From G963676095 sp963676095 (lineage in GTDB: Bacteria; Bacteroidota; Bacteroidia; Bacteroidales; Prolixibacteraceae), in assembly GCA_963676095.1 (NCBI GenBank), contig OY781040.1:6076001-6140000 (forward strand): DNA of 64,000 bases, written 5' to 3'. Positions 35,796 through 45,200 of the stretch are shown piece after piece. The number at the start of each line of letters is the position of its first letter. Position 1 is the stretch's first letter. The position numbers were made by a program, and so were the translations under genes. The notes under the pieces are model-generated. The model did no database searches. It saw only the letters and a program-made list of their open reading frames with translations, and was not told the DNA's origin.

Positions 35796-35990
35796 ATCCT
35801 TTATGTTTTGGATTAATGGTTTCTCCCTATCAAAACCGGAACCATAAGTTAAATAATAATTCTTTGTCAGTCAAGCTGTCAAAATGAAAGATTTTTCAAT
35901 TTGTCAGACTAAAATTTTGTCATGATTTGAGTAAATTTTCTTTTTGAAACAGTCTTATTTTAAGGTAACGATACCATATATTTTTTAAAT

Positions 35991-36628
35991 TTCAGAACTC
36001 CTGACCTTAGAAATATAAATCAAATAGTTATCGGATTAGGATCGTAAAAGAGGAAGTCGCATTTTTGCAGGAAAATGATCGTTATGCAAATGCAGCTTCC
36101 CATTATCCCGGCATCGACCAAATTGGTGAATTCGAACGTTGGATTCTTTGAGAAAGACGATTTTGTTTATTACCTGCACAATGGATCACCCATTTTCTGC
36201 CATGATAAAAATGACCTGAACAGCTACCGTTATATTTTGGCCAATATGATAGTGAGCCGGTTATGCAGCCCCACGGAGTTGTCCAAAGCCTTAGGGGTGA
36301 GTAACCGGAATATCCAGCGCTATGCCAGGACGTTACGGGAAAAAGGGACGGATTGGTTTTTCCACAAACAGGAAAAGGGAGGGGATGCCCATAAGCTGAC
36401 CGGAGCCTTGTTGGTGGAGGTCCAACACAAGCTGGACCGGTATGAGCCGGTAGCCAGGGTTGCCAGGGAATTGGGGGTTACCGAAGGAGCGTTGCGTTAC
36501 CATATCAGGCAAGGGAACATTAAAAAAAAGAGCCGCCCATAGGGGTATCCGCCGTTCTCGTTTTACCCTCCCGTCGCAACCAGTTGGATCTGCTTGCCAG
36601 TGAATTACGCCAGGTCAGGAGTTCTGAA
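35991..36628 (+). mobile_element. 638-bp element bounded by 17-bp perfect terminal inverted repeats, carrying only an HTH gene
   Basis: ttcagaactcctgacct (35991-36007) is the exact reverse complement of aggtcaggagttctgaa (36612-36628). Between them lies one ORF (36075-36542) with two helix-turn-helix segments, like the DNA-binding N-terminus of some Bacteroidota transposases but no catalytic DDE core. I see no clear target-site duplication outside the repeats. The best reading is a non-autonomous derivative of a larger insertion sequence, with the transposase reduced to its DNA-binding part. A small regulator-carrying cassette is an alternative. Confidence 0.6.
36075..36542 (+). CDS. HTH protein inside a TIR-bounded element (transposase N-terminus-like)
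   Basis: The product has 155 aa, without signal or membrane segment. Residues 12-50 (PIIPASTKLVNSNVGFFEKDD, then YYLHNGSPIFCHDKNDLNSYRY) and two helix-turn-helix parts (SPTELSKALGVSNRNIQRYAR, and VARVARELGVTEGALRYHIR at residues about 127-146) resemble the DNA-binding front half of a transposase. The frame ends directly after an A8 run (36522-36529). Shifting by one base there opens another 30-odd codons of plausible sequence (GVSAVLVLPSRRNQLDLLAS), so a homopolymer frameshift may have shortened it. No DDE catalytic residues are present. The gene is enclosed by the 17-bp inverted repeats. A role as transposition repressor is possible but not shown. Confidence 0.6.
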   Translation: MIVMQMQLPIIPASTKLVNSNVGFFEKDDFVYYLHNGSPIFCHDKNDLNSYRYILANMIVSRLCSPTELSKALGVSNRNIQRYARTLREKGTDWFFHKQEKGGDAHKLTGALLVEVQHKLDRYEPVARVARELGVTEGALRYHIRQGNIKKKSRP

Positions 36629-36837
36629 TTTATAATTAATAAAAAATATATGACATTATGTTTTTTTTTAATAAATAATTATTTATTAGTACAATATAAA
36701 TTTATACTGTAATTTAATTTTTTTATTTTATGAAATTTTGTTTGATAAAATATTTGAAAACGTTGCTTTTTATAATGTCATGAAAATTTATTAATTAGTA
36801 TATATTGATGTAGTGTAATCATTTAAAGGTTAAACTA

Positions 36838-37335
36838 ATGAAAATTAAATTATTGATACTATTTATTTTGGGGTTGACGAGATGGGTTTATCCCCAAACT
36901 TTTGAAAAGGAGATTCATGGGGTGACATATGTTTTTAATCAGGAAAATAAGGAAGTCGAAAATAAAGCAAATACACTGATGGATACTAAGTTAAAGGTAA
37001 ATATAAATGAATGCCCTTATTTTCTGAACTCTACCAGAAGCCAGATGTATGCCGTGTACAGGAAGGTATTCTCAAAAGCTACTAGGGTTAAAGAGCTTAT
37101 CGGGGGGGCAATAGGAATTTTTTCTATTTTTGACTCTTCAGGTAACGTTCTCGAAGTCAAATTCCACTCATTTAATCTTTTTGATAAAATTACGCTGGAA
37201 GAAATCTATCAACTGGAAAAATGTTTAAAGGAAGAGCCTGTATCGATTAAGGTTTCCTGTCCCGATATTAAGTATTATCGGGGAACTGCTGCTTTAAATT
37301 TTGAAAGGTTATATAAATACTATGACAATGACTAA
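36838..37335 (+). CDS. Small secreted protein of unknown function (DUF5043-like)
   Basis: The product has 165 aa. A signal peptide (MKIKLLILFILGLTRWVYPQ) leads. The rest has no repeat or membrane segment; a hydrophobic strand-rich core (IGIFSIFDSSGNVLEVKFHSF) and ITLEEIYQLEKCLKEEP resemble the loosely defined DUF5043 type seen in Bacteroides, but I cannot be sure. The gene is AT-rich, like the following TPR gene, and together with it and the pseudogene downstream all encode exported proteins. No enzyme function can be proposed. Confidence 0.6.
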   Translation: MKIKLLILFILGLTRWVYPQTFEKEIHGVTYVFNQENKEVENKANTLMDTKLKVNINECPYFLNSTRSQMYAVYRKVFSKATRVKELIGGAIGIFSIFDSSGNVLEVKFHSFNLFDKITLEEIYQLEKCLKEEPVSIKVSCPDIKYYRGTAALNFERLYKYYDND

Positions 37336-37422
37336 GTATTCCTTTGAACCCTATTCCCCTGCGATCTATGATTCTACGAATTACAAAATAATACATCCGT
37401 TTTATTTATGATATTGATTGAT

Positions 37423-38070
37423 ATGAAAAAGGAATTAGTCCTTCTGTGTTTTTTATTTACAACGATGGCGCTACATGCCCAGATTTTAATAGGAGATCAC
37501 GAACATGCTGTTGGTTTGATTACTCGGGCCCGGCATGATATTGAAAATAAAAAGTATCTCGATGCTATTGGAAATTTAAAATCAGCAATCGCTTTGGACT
37601 CGACGATCCGGGTCGCTTATCTATATTTATTTCAGGCCTGTTATTGTGCGAAGGATTATGAAATTGCCAAGGTTTACTTGCAAAAGGCAAAGTGTATTTT
37701 TTTAGAAGATGATGAAGTTATTTATTATCTGGGAAAAATTTTTCAAGCCGGGAAAAGTTATGATACAGCGATCTCCGAGTTTAGTGAGGCTATTCATTAT
37801 AGCAGGATAAACGGGGAAGACTATCCTGTTGTCTATGACTACTATGCCAGCAGGGGAGTTTGTTATTTACAGAAAGAAGAATACAAGGCGGCATTGGAGG
37901 ATTTTAACTATTCGATCAAGTTGAATAATAAAAAAGGTAGTGTATATGCCAATAAAGGGATTGCCCTTTATAAGTTAAACCGGCTTGAAGAGGCGTGTCA
38001 AAGTTGGGAAAAAGCATATGAATTAGGGGAAACAAGCGTTCGAGAATATATTGAGAAGAATTGTAAATAA
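37423..38070 (+). CDS. Secreted tetratricopeptide-repeat protein
   Basis: I choose ATG 37423-37425 (215 aa), which begins the signal peptide MKKELVLLCFLFTTMALHAQ. About five TPR helices pairs follow: YLDAIGNLKSAIALDSTIRVAY, YEIAKVYLQKAKCIFLEDDEVI, YDTAISEFSEAIHY, YKAALEDFNYSIKLNNKKGSVY and LEEACQSWEKAYELGETSV, with the canonical A/G-rich positions. TPR arrays bind other proteins. The location after the signal implies the periplasm or outer membrane. AT-rich and near the lipoprotein pseudogene. No specific partner can be named. Confidence 0.8.
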   Translation: MKKELVLLCFLFTTMALHAQILIGDHEHAVGLITRARHDIENKKYLDAIGNLKSAIALDSTIRVAYLYLFQACYCAKDYEIAKVYLQKAKCIFLEDDEVIYYLGKIFQAGKSYDTAISEFSEAIHYSRINGEDYPVVYDYYASRGVCYLQKEEYKAALEDFNYSIKLNNKKGSVYANKGIALYKLNRLEEACQSWEKAYELGETSVREYIEKNCK

Positions 38071-38084
38071 AGATTGAGATCGTC

Positions 38085-39052
38085 ATGTTTTTGAGAAAAA
38101 AATGGAATTTATTTTTTTTGTTTATTTTCTGCTTATTTTTTTTGCTTGTCAACGGATCCCGCCAGAAGTTGAATTAGTTCTATTTATCTTGCAGTTTTTG
38201 GTTACGGGCAGACACTTCGTGAGGCAGATTGGTGCAGGCTGCATAGCAATATGGTTGAATTTAAACATCTCGGAACCGGGATCGTTTATTTGATGTGTAT
38301 TTATAAGGAAGGAAAGCTTGTTCCTTTTTCTGTCCCTGTTTTGTTAAGGGATTCGGTCACCACTGTTTATCTTAAGCCTGATTTTACTAACCGGCAAAAT
38401 GTTATCTTAACAAGAAAATGCAAAGTTTCCATACAAATGTTAGGATTTGCAGAGTTGATGGTTGGGAGTTTATTTCAGGGTAGCAATACAATACAGTTCG
38501 GACATCCGGAGAATTTATATCAAATTACGGATGTTCCTGATTTTTTGGAAGAAAAAGATGCCCTGCCTGATAAAAAATTTAGGTATGTGCGTTATTTTTC
38601 TCCTCATAAAGAGATCCATGCTGCAGAAATCCAATTTCTGGGAAAAAATGAACATGGAGAAACGGTACTGTTGCAAGGGAAGCCAATCTGGAACTTCGGT
38701 AGCGATAGCATTTCTAATCCGGAACCGGTTAATGCCCTGTATGGGGATATCCGTACCAATTTTGACGCCCCCTGCCGGTTCCTGGGTAGGATATGATCTG
38801 GGAAAACCGCGACAAATCTGGACGGTCCGGTATCTTCCCCGGAATAATTTCAATGTAATAGAGCCTGGTAATGAATACGAACTGTTTTATTACGACAAAG
38901 GATGGCAATCCCTGGGAGTTAAAACGACAAAAAAACAATACCTGGAGTATGAAAATGTTCCGACCAATGCGCTTTTTCTGTTGAGAAACAAGACACAAGG
39001 CAAAGAAGAGCGTATTTTCACTTATGAGAATGGAAAACAAGTCTGGTGGTAA
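38085..39052 (+). pseudogene. Collapsed transglutaminase-like / discoidin-domain lipoprotein gene
   Basis: The remains read in three frames. An N-terminal signal (from ATG 38085: MFLRKKWNLFFLFIFCLFF) changes frame in the T-run at about 38136-38143 to ACQRIPPEVEL, a lipobox with its modified Cys. This is followed by a jump that must delete the transglutaminase core. A C-terminal part from about 38190 (GQTLREADWCRLHSNMVEF, then HLGTGIVYLMCIYKEGKLV) runs to 38767. A missing C in the C5 tract at 38768-38772 shifts into the last part, with AGSWVGYDLGKPRQIW, NEYELFYYDKGW and the family ending GKEERIFTYENGKQVWW. A full-length member would be 700 aa or more. Its stop codon TAA (39050-39052) lies in the target duplication of the IS element. 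Confidence 0.8.
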
Positions 39053-39062
39053 TAAAAAGGGC
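39050..39062 (+). repeat. Left target-site duplication of the IS4 element
   Basis: taataaaaagggc, identical to 40495-40507. It includes the stop codon of the preceding pseudogene. Thirteen identical bases is near the 9-12 bp usual for IS4-type elements; one or two bases may match by chance. Confidence 0.8.
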
Positions 39063-40494
39063 TGACCATCTCCCGAAAAATGGGTTGAATAAGTTCTGCA
39101 TCCCAGTCATATCGGGTGTTTAAAGATGTTTAGATATGAGGAAAGCTGGTTTAAAAAGGTTATTTTTATTGTGCAAACAAAAGCAAATAATCTCTAAAAA
39201 CCAGCTCATGACAAAAGTATTAACAAAACAGGTACAGAACAAGATTAGCCGCTATTTTCTCAAACTTGAGGGTCAATTAACAAAACCGGAAGCCCGATGT
39301 ATCCGGGAAATGACAACCGGAATACTAAAGACAGGTACAGTATTAGTGAATAAAATAGCCACTGGCATTGGTGATACAATATCGTTGAGCCAAACAACTA
39401 AACGCTTCAGGAACCATTATAACAAGAAAGATTTTTTCATGAAATTATTCCGGGGACATATGAACAGTGTGAAAAGCAAAGTCTGCCATGGTGACTATAT
39501 CCTGTTCGATGGTTCTGATATTCAGAAAAAATATGCCAAAATGATGGATGGTCTGGACTATGTGAAAGATGGCGATAAAGGATCAATTGGCCTTGGCTAT
39601 TGGCTGATGAACGTTGTACACTTTAGCAAAGACAAGGAAATGACCCCACTTTACAACAAGCTGTACAGCTTTGACAGTGGCGCCAAAAGCGAGAATCTGG
39701 AGGTTCTTGAAGCCATCAAAGAGGTGGGCTCGATAATTGACAAAGATGTCACAAAGATATTCGACCGTGGCATGAACCGGCCCATTTGCCGGGATTTCAT
39801 TATTGCCGATGAAGGCCATTTCAACCTGCGTCTGAAGAAAACCACCAAGCTGGTCTACAAAGGCGAAGAAATGGCCGTGAACAAGATCAGCCGGAAAGTT
39901 CCATTGTTCATGAAACTAACAGCTACAAGGATACAGAAAAGCAAGAAGCGTCAGTTGGTTTATGAATGCGGCGCCATAAAGGTCCAATATAGAACCAAGG
40001 GCAAGACGCATGATCTTTGGCTTGTTGTCACCAAAAGGACTAATGGCGGCTATTGCTGGCTACTGACACGTTCGCCAAAAGAAAGTATTGTTGAAGTAAT
40101 CAAAGAAGCATTCACGGCATACGGTTTCAGGTGGAAAATTGAAGAGTACCACCGGCATATAAAAGAATGCTACAAACTGGAAGACATCCAGATCAAAACC
40201 TTCGAAGGGCTACAAAGTATGTTGGCCATACTGACCATAGCCATGAGCATCATATACTCGTCACTTTCATCTCTGCACACAAGGCTATTGCTTGAAAGTG
40301 GTGTAAAAACACTGAACAAAGAAAAGATGTATGAACTATGCAATTTCATTTACTATAAAATCAGCACCATAATCAAAGTATTGCTGGCAAACATGACCCC
40401 AAGAGCTTTCCTCCCTCAATCCGATCCATCTCCGAATGACGGACAGTTATGCCTTTTATTAAATTTTGAAAACTAAAAACGGGAGATGGCCAAG
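39063..40494 (+). mobile_element. IS4-family insertion sequence
   Basis: Ends TGACCATCTCCCG (39063-39075) and cgggagatggcca (40480-40492) form imperfect inverted repeats matching at 12 of 13 positions. The element is flanked by a 13-bp direct repeat. One full-length transposase ORF fills it. The copy looks intact, hence possibly active. Confidence 0.88.
39136..40476 (+). CDS. IS4-family DDE transposase
   Basis: The product has 446 aa; an ATG at 39208 would give 422 aa and is a possible alternative start. The DDE core of IS4 is visible: first Asp in DYILFDGSDIQKKYAK, second in VTKIFDRGMNRPICRDFIIA, and the third-domain R-(3)-E-(6)-K motif in GFRWKIEEYHRHIKECYKLE, which is the YREK signature. 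The frame has no internal stop and the stop codon lies just before the right inverted repeat. It carries out cut-and-paste transposition. Full-length and uninterrupted, so the element may be active. Confidence 0.92.
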   Translation: MRKAGLKRLFLLCKQKQIISKNQLMTKVLTKQVQNKISRYFLKLEGQLTKPEARCIREMTTGILKTGTVLVNKIATGIGDTISLSQTTKRFRNHYNKKDFFMKLFRGHMNSVKSKVCHGDYILFDGSDIQKKYAKMMDGLDYVKDGDKGSIGLGYWLMNVVHFSKDKEMTPLYNKLYSFDSGAKSENLEVLEAIKEVGSIIDKDVTKIFDRGMNRPICRDFIIADEGHFNLRLKKTTKLVYKGEEMAVNKISRKVPLFMKLTATRIQKSKKRQLVYECGAIKVQYRTKGKTHDLWLVVTKRTNGGYCWLLTRSPKESIVEVIKEAFTAYGFRWKIEEYHRHIKECYKLEDIQIKTFEGLQSMLAILTIAMSIIYSSLSSLHTRLLLESGVKTLNKEKMYELCNFIYYKISTIIKVLLANMTPRAFLPQSDPSPNDGQLCLLLNFEN

Positions 40495-40507
40495 TAATAA
40501 AAAGGGC
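40495..40507 (+). repeat. Right target-site duplication of the IS4 element
   Basis: taataaaaagggc, identical to 39050-39062. It forms the first arm of the terminator stem at 40495-40533. Confidence 0.8.
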
Positions 40508-40533
40508 GGGAAATCTTCCCGCCCTTTTTATTA
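40495..40533. terminator. Bidirectional terminator next to tpiA, used as IS target
   Basis: A perfect 18-bp stem (40495-40512 with 40516-40533) and 3-base loop (atc), with A-rich and T-rich ends, follows tpiA on the minus strand. The IS4 insertion left the complete hairpin on the tpiA side and only a copy of one arm on the other, so the upstream plus-strand genes lost their terminator. Confidence 0.9.
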
Positions 40534-40590
40534 TCCGGAATCCCGGAATATATTTTACAGATCGGACTTTTAGTCCTTTCTGAAATCTGA

Positions 40591-41349
40591 TCAATAGGCA
40601 TTGATGATAGTCAGGAAATCTTCAGCTTTCAGTGACGCGCCACCAATGAGGCCGCCATCGATATCCGGATTGGCAAACAACTCGTTTGCATTTTTCGCGT
40701 TACAGCTTCCTCCGTAAAGGATAGAAGTTTCTTCTGCAACGGCTTTACCGTATTTTTCACTGATCAGTCCGCGGATAAAGGCCAGTATTTCCTGTGCCTG
40801 TTCTGCTGTGGCCGTTTTACCTGTTCCGATAGCCCAGATTGGTTCGTAAGCAATGATCAGTTTTGAAAAATCTTCGGCAGAAAGGTTGAAAACCGTTTCA
40901 TCCAGCTGTTTTTTTACGAAAGCATTCTGTGTTCCGGCTTCCCGAATGTCGAGTGCTTCACCACAGCAATAGATTGGTGTCAACCCGTTAGCCAGGGCGA
41001 GGGCTACTTTTTTATTCAGGATTTCGCTGGTCTCACCATTATATTCACGCCGTTCAGAGTGGCCCAAAATAACGTAATCGGCCCCTGTCGATTTAACCAT
41101 GGCAGCCGATACTTCGCCTGTAAAAGCGCCTTTGGGTTCGGCGCCGCAATTTTGGGCAGCTACGCCGATACGGTTACTGTCAATGCTTTCTACAACTTTC
41201 GTAATATGAGTGAATGGAGTTCCAAGAACAACAACAACATCTTTTGCGCCTTTTTCGGCAACCAGTTTATCAACAGCTTTTGCAAGCTCGACACCTTCCT
41301 GTAAGGAGGTGTTGCACTTCCAGTTACCAGCAACAACTTTTTTTCTCAT
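40591..41349 (-). CDS. tpiA: Triosephosphate isomerase
   Basis: The product has 252 aa, the standard length. Catalytic residues are present: Lys11 in GNWKCN, His97 in ILGHSERREY and Glu169 in IAYEPIWAIGTGKTAT. The phosphate loop GGSCNAKNANELFAN and the C-terminal GLIGGASLKAEDF are normal. It interconverts dihydroxyacetone phosphate and glyceraldehyde 3-phosphate in glycolysis, in the cytoplasm. A 120-bp gap separates it from the DsrE-like gene upstream on the same strand. Confidence 0.98.
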   Translation of the reverse strand: MRKKVVAGNWKCNTSLQEGVELAKAVDKLVAEKGAKDVVVVLGTPFTHITKVVESIDSNRIGVAAQNCGAEPKGAFTGEVSAAMVKSTGADYVILGHSERREYNGETSEILNKKVALALANGLTPIYCCGEALDIREAGTQNAFVKKQLDETVFNLSAEDFSKLIIAYEPIWAIGTGKTATAEQAQEILAFIRGLISEKYGKAVAEETSILYGGSCNAKNANELFANPDIDGGLIGGASLKAEDFLTIINAY

Positions 41350-41470
41350 GTGTTTTTTTATTTGAAATAAAATAATTCGGATATATCAGGCCAAAATTAA
41401 AAAAAGGCAATGTAACCACCTAGCGTCTTCCCGGCCCGGCGGTGAATTTAACTATTGTTTAAACCGTTTT

Positions 41471-41893
41471 TCAAAAGCTCAGCGTATGCCAGCCTTCTTT
41501 TATGTAATTCGACAGCGGAACGCCCATAGCTTTTACGTCGATATCGAGATCGGCCAGGTCCTGGTCAACCCCGTAGGTATGGGCGCAGGAGATGCTCGCC
41601 TCAATTGTTATTCCAAGGTCCTGCATCTTTTTGATATCTGCTTTCAAATCATCGTTTTCAGCAAGTATCCTGGCTGAAGGACCCCAGATTACCAGTACCA
41701 CTTCATCGAACCACCCTTGCCTTTTTGCATTTTGAATGTAAGTGAAGCAAGCTTTTTCAGCAACTTCTGGATCCGCACTAGACCAGATGACCACCAGCTT
41801 ATTATTATTGTTTTCTGTGTTTTTCGAATTTTGCGCCATACCGGTTACTGTTAATCCCAGCATTATCAGAGCGCAGATTATTATTTTCTTCAT
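41471..41893 (-). CDS. DsrE-like periplasmic protein
   Basis: The product has 140 aa. A signal peptide (MKKIIICALIMLGLTVTGMAQ) is followed by a DsrE/TusD-like alpha/beta fold: LVVIWSSADPEVAEKACFTYIQ, ARILAENDDLKADIKKM, and the cysteine at SCAHTYGVDQDL in the position where DsrE-type proteins often keep sulfur-carrying cysteine. The C-terminus has GVPLSNYIKEGWHTLSF. Family members bind or move sulfur, but most exported ones are uncharacterised. It follows tpiA's direction and may be co-transcribed. The palindrome at 42025-42044 lies 132 bp upstream of its start. Confidence 0.78.
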   Translation of the reverse strand: MKKIIICALIMLGLTVTGMAQNSKNTENNNNKLVVIWSSADPEVAEKACFTYIQNAKRQGWFDEVVLVIWGPSARILAENDDLKADIKKMQDLGITIEASISCAHTYGVDQDLADLDIDVKAMGVPLSNYIKEGWHTLSF

Positions 41894-42024
41894 TTATGTA
41901 TGTTTCTGTTTTTTATCCCGGATATTTTCCCCTCTTGTTAATCTTAAGGAAGGCATTTTATTCTTCAATCCATGTAAAAATTTGACGGGCCGCAAGTTAT
42001 TAAGCTTTCTCCTGAATTCAAAAT

Positions 42025-42044
42025 TGTTAAAATATATTTTAACA
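42025..42044. promoter_or_regulatory. 20-bp perfect palindrome, copy 1
   Basis: TGTTAAAATATATTTTAACA is a perfect palindrome, twin of the site at 49706-49725 (one base differs). It looks like an operator for a dimeric regulator. Confidence 0.6.
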
Positions 42045-42213
42045 TTTCTTATAATTTTGGGGAACAATTGTCTACTCTGGGAAGAAGGGTGTTTTTTATA
42101 GCCGGGAACGGGTTACGTTTGCTGAAGCATACTTATACCCTAAAATTTGGGTCCCTGGATTCACAAAACAAGTGTTTTCGTGTTTTCCCGGCTAATTCTT
42201 TTTGAGGAATTTA

Positions 42214-42221
42214 TATCTTTG
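42214..42221 (+). promoter_or_regulatory. TAnnTTTG -7 element upstream of purL
   Basis: TAtcTTTG lies 44 bp before the purL start. No strong -33 box is apparent. Confidence 0.5.
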
Positions 42222-42265
42222 TGACGTGTTCTTAAACATGTCAACTTATTCTAAACAAATTCAAC

Positions 42266-45200
42266 ATGATTTTACTATTTAAGACTCCGCAACGCAGCAT
42301 CATTGCTGTTCAATCCGTTGATTCCTTGTCTGTCGCTGAAATCGAAAGGCTGGTTTGGCTGTTTGGTGAAGCGGAGCATATCGGAAAGGATTCGCTGTTT
42401 GGCTGGTTTGTCGGACCCCGGAAGGAAATGATTACCCCTTGGAGCACAAATGCTGTTGAAATTACTCAAAACATGGGTATCACCTGTATTACCAGGATTG
42501 AGGAGTTTGTTGAAGTTTCTGATGGTTCTGCGGAGTATGACCCGATGCTTCAGGCTTTGTACAAAAATATAGGACAGGATGTTTTTAAAATAGAGAAACA
42601 GCCGGAGCCAATTATAGAAGTAGAAGATATTGCTGCGTATAATGAGAAGGAAGGGCTTGCCCTGAGCCAGCAGGAAATACAATACCTGTGTTCGGTTGCC
42701 GGGAAGATGGGCCGTAAGCTTACTGATAGCGAGGTTTTCGGTTTTTCTCAGGTTAACTCGGAACATTGCCGTCATAAAATTTTTAACGGTACTTTTATAA
42801 TCGACGGCGTCGAGCAGGAAATGTCCCTTTTTCAGTTAATCAAAAAGACGTCGAAGCTCAACCCTAACAAGATCATTTCTGCTTACCGGGATAATTGTTC
42901 TTTCGTCCAGGGACCGGTTGTTGAACAGTTTGCCCCTCATACACAGGATAAACCCGACTTTTTCGAGGTTAAGGATATCGAAACCGTTCTTTCCCTGAAG
43001 GCTGAGACCCATAATTTTCCAACGACTGTCGAACCGTTTAATGGTGCAGCAACAGGTACTGGTGGCGAGATCCGCGACCGTATCGCCGGAGGAAAAGGCA
43101 GTATTCCTGTTGCGGGAACTGCCGTTTATATGACTGCTTATCCCCGTTCTGAAGGTTCCAGAAGATGGGAACTGGCGACAGATGAAAGGCCCTGGCTGTA
43201 TCAGACGCCTGAGGAGATCCTGATCAAGGCATCGAATGGGGCCAGCGATTTCGGGAATAAGTTTGGGCAGCCTGTTATATGCGGTTCTGTGCTGACCTTT
43301 GAACATTTCGAAAATTACAAGAAATATGGTTACGACAAGGTGATTATGCTTGCCGGGGGAATTGGTTTTGGGAAAAAGAAAGACAGCCTGAAGGCAACTC
43401 CCTCGAGAGGAGACAAGATTGTTCTCCTGGGGGGCGACAACTACCGGATAGGCATGGGCGGTGGCGCTGTATCGTCTGTTGCCACCGGAGAGTATGAAAA
43501 TTCAATCGAGTTGAATGCCGTGCAAAGGGCAAATCCTGAAATGCAAAAACGGGCTTTCAACGCAATCAGGGCATTAGCCGAATCAGACGAAAATCCTGTT
43601 ATCTCTATTCATGACCATGGGGCCGGTGGCCACTTGAACTGCCTTTCTGAATTGGTCGAGGAAACGGGTGGTCTTATTGATACCGCGAAGCTTCCTGTTG
43701 GGGATCCGACACTTTCCCAAAAGGAAATTATTGGCAATGAGTCACAGGAGCGCATGGGATTGGTTATGCATGAGAAGGATGTCCCTTTACTGAAGAAAAT
43801 CGCCGACAGGGAACGGTCCCCGATGTATGTAATCGGTGAAGCTACCGGTGATATGCAGTTTACCTTTAGAGATTCAAGGACCGGAAACAAACCGATTGAC
43901 TGGCAGTTGGAATATATGTTTGGGAATCCGCCTAAAACAGTGCTGACCGATACAACAGACCCGGACTATTTTGAAGATCTTTCCTATAACACTGACGATA
44001 TCGAGTTTTATCTGGGAAATTTGCTCCAACTGGAATCCGTTGCCTGCAAGGACTGGCTGACCAATAAAGTCGACCGCTCCGTTACTGGCCGTATTGCCAA
44101 ACAGCAAGGGGCCGGCCCTTTACACCTTCCTCTGAATAATGTCGGTGTAATTGCCTTGGATTACCAGGGAAAATATGGCCTGGCAACTTCTATCGGTCAT
44201 GCTCCCGTCGCTGGACTTATTGATCCTGGAAAAGGGTCGGTTCTGTCTATCTCAGAGGCCCTGACCAACATTATCTGGGCGCCAATGCTCGATAAAATCC
44301 GTAGTATCTCGTTGAGTGCGAACTGGATGTGGCCTGCCAAAAACCCGGGGGAGAATGCGCGGATCTATCAGGCTGTGAAAGCAGCGAGCGATTTTGCATG
44401 TGCTTTGGGGATAAATATCCCTACAGGTAAAGATTCCATGTCGATGACCCAGAAATATAAGGACGATCTGGTATATGCTCCGGGGACTGTTATTATCTCA
44501 GCTTCGGGAGAAGTTTCTGATATCCGTAAAGTTGTTGAACCTGTCCTTGTTAACGATCCCTCAAAACCGGTTTATTACCTGGATCTCTCCTCGATGCCGC
44601 TTGTTCTGGGGGGAAGCGCTTTTGGTCAGATTGTCAACAAGGTTGGACGGGAGGCCCCGACTGTTGCCGATACCGCCTATTTTGTAAAGGCATTCAATGC
44701 CGTTCAGGAATTGATCGAAGAAGAACTGGTTGTTGCTGGTCATGATGTTTCTTCGGGCGGATTGATCACAACGCTCCTGGAGATGTGTTTCAGTGATAAT
44801 GCCAGCGGGTTGGATCTCGATTTTTCCGTATTAAACGAAAAAGACCCGGTAAAGACTTTCTTTAACGAAAATCCTGCTATCGTGATACAGGCGGCTGAAC
44901 CGGAGAAAGTAGAGGCAAAACTGCAAAAAGAAGGGGTCCGTTTCGTTCTTATTGGTACTCCCGCAGGCAAGCGAAAAATGACGGTTAGTCATTTTGAGAG
45001 GATTTATGATCTCGATATCGATTCTCTCCGCGATTTATGGTTTAAAACGTCTTATTTGCTTGATCGTAAGCAGAGTGGTGATAAATTGGCTTTGGAGCGT
45101 TTCAGAAATTATAAAAAGAACGAACACTGTTACGACTTCAAAAATTTTACAGGTAAGGCCGCCGATTACGGGATAGACCTGAAACGCCGGACGCCCAGCG

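Larger units (their letters stand above)
41894..42265. other. Divergent gap between the DsrE-like gene and purL
   Basis: 372 bp. It holds a 20-bp perfect palindrome (42025-42044) and a TAtcTTTG element (42214-42221) at the purL side. I see no riboswitch-like structure and no small gene. Confidence 0.5.

Noticed and set aside
41894..42265. Purine riboswitch before purL
   Set aside because: No three-helix purine aptamer pattern seen; only a palindrome and a promoter element.
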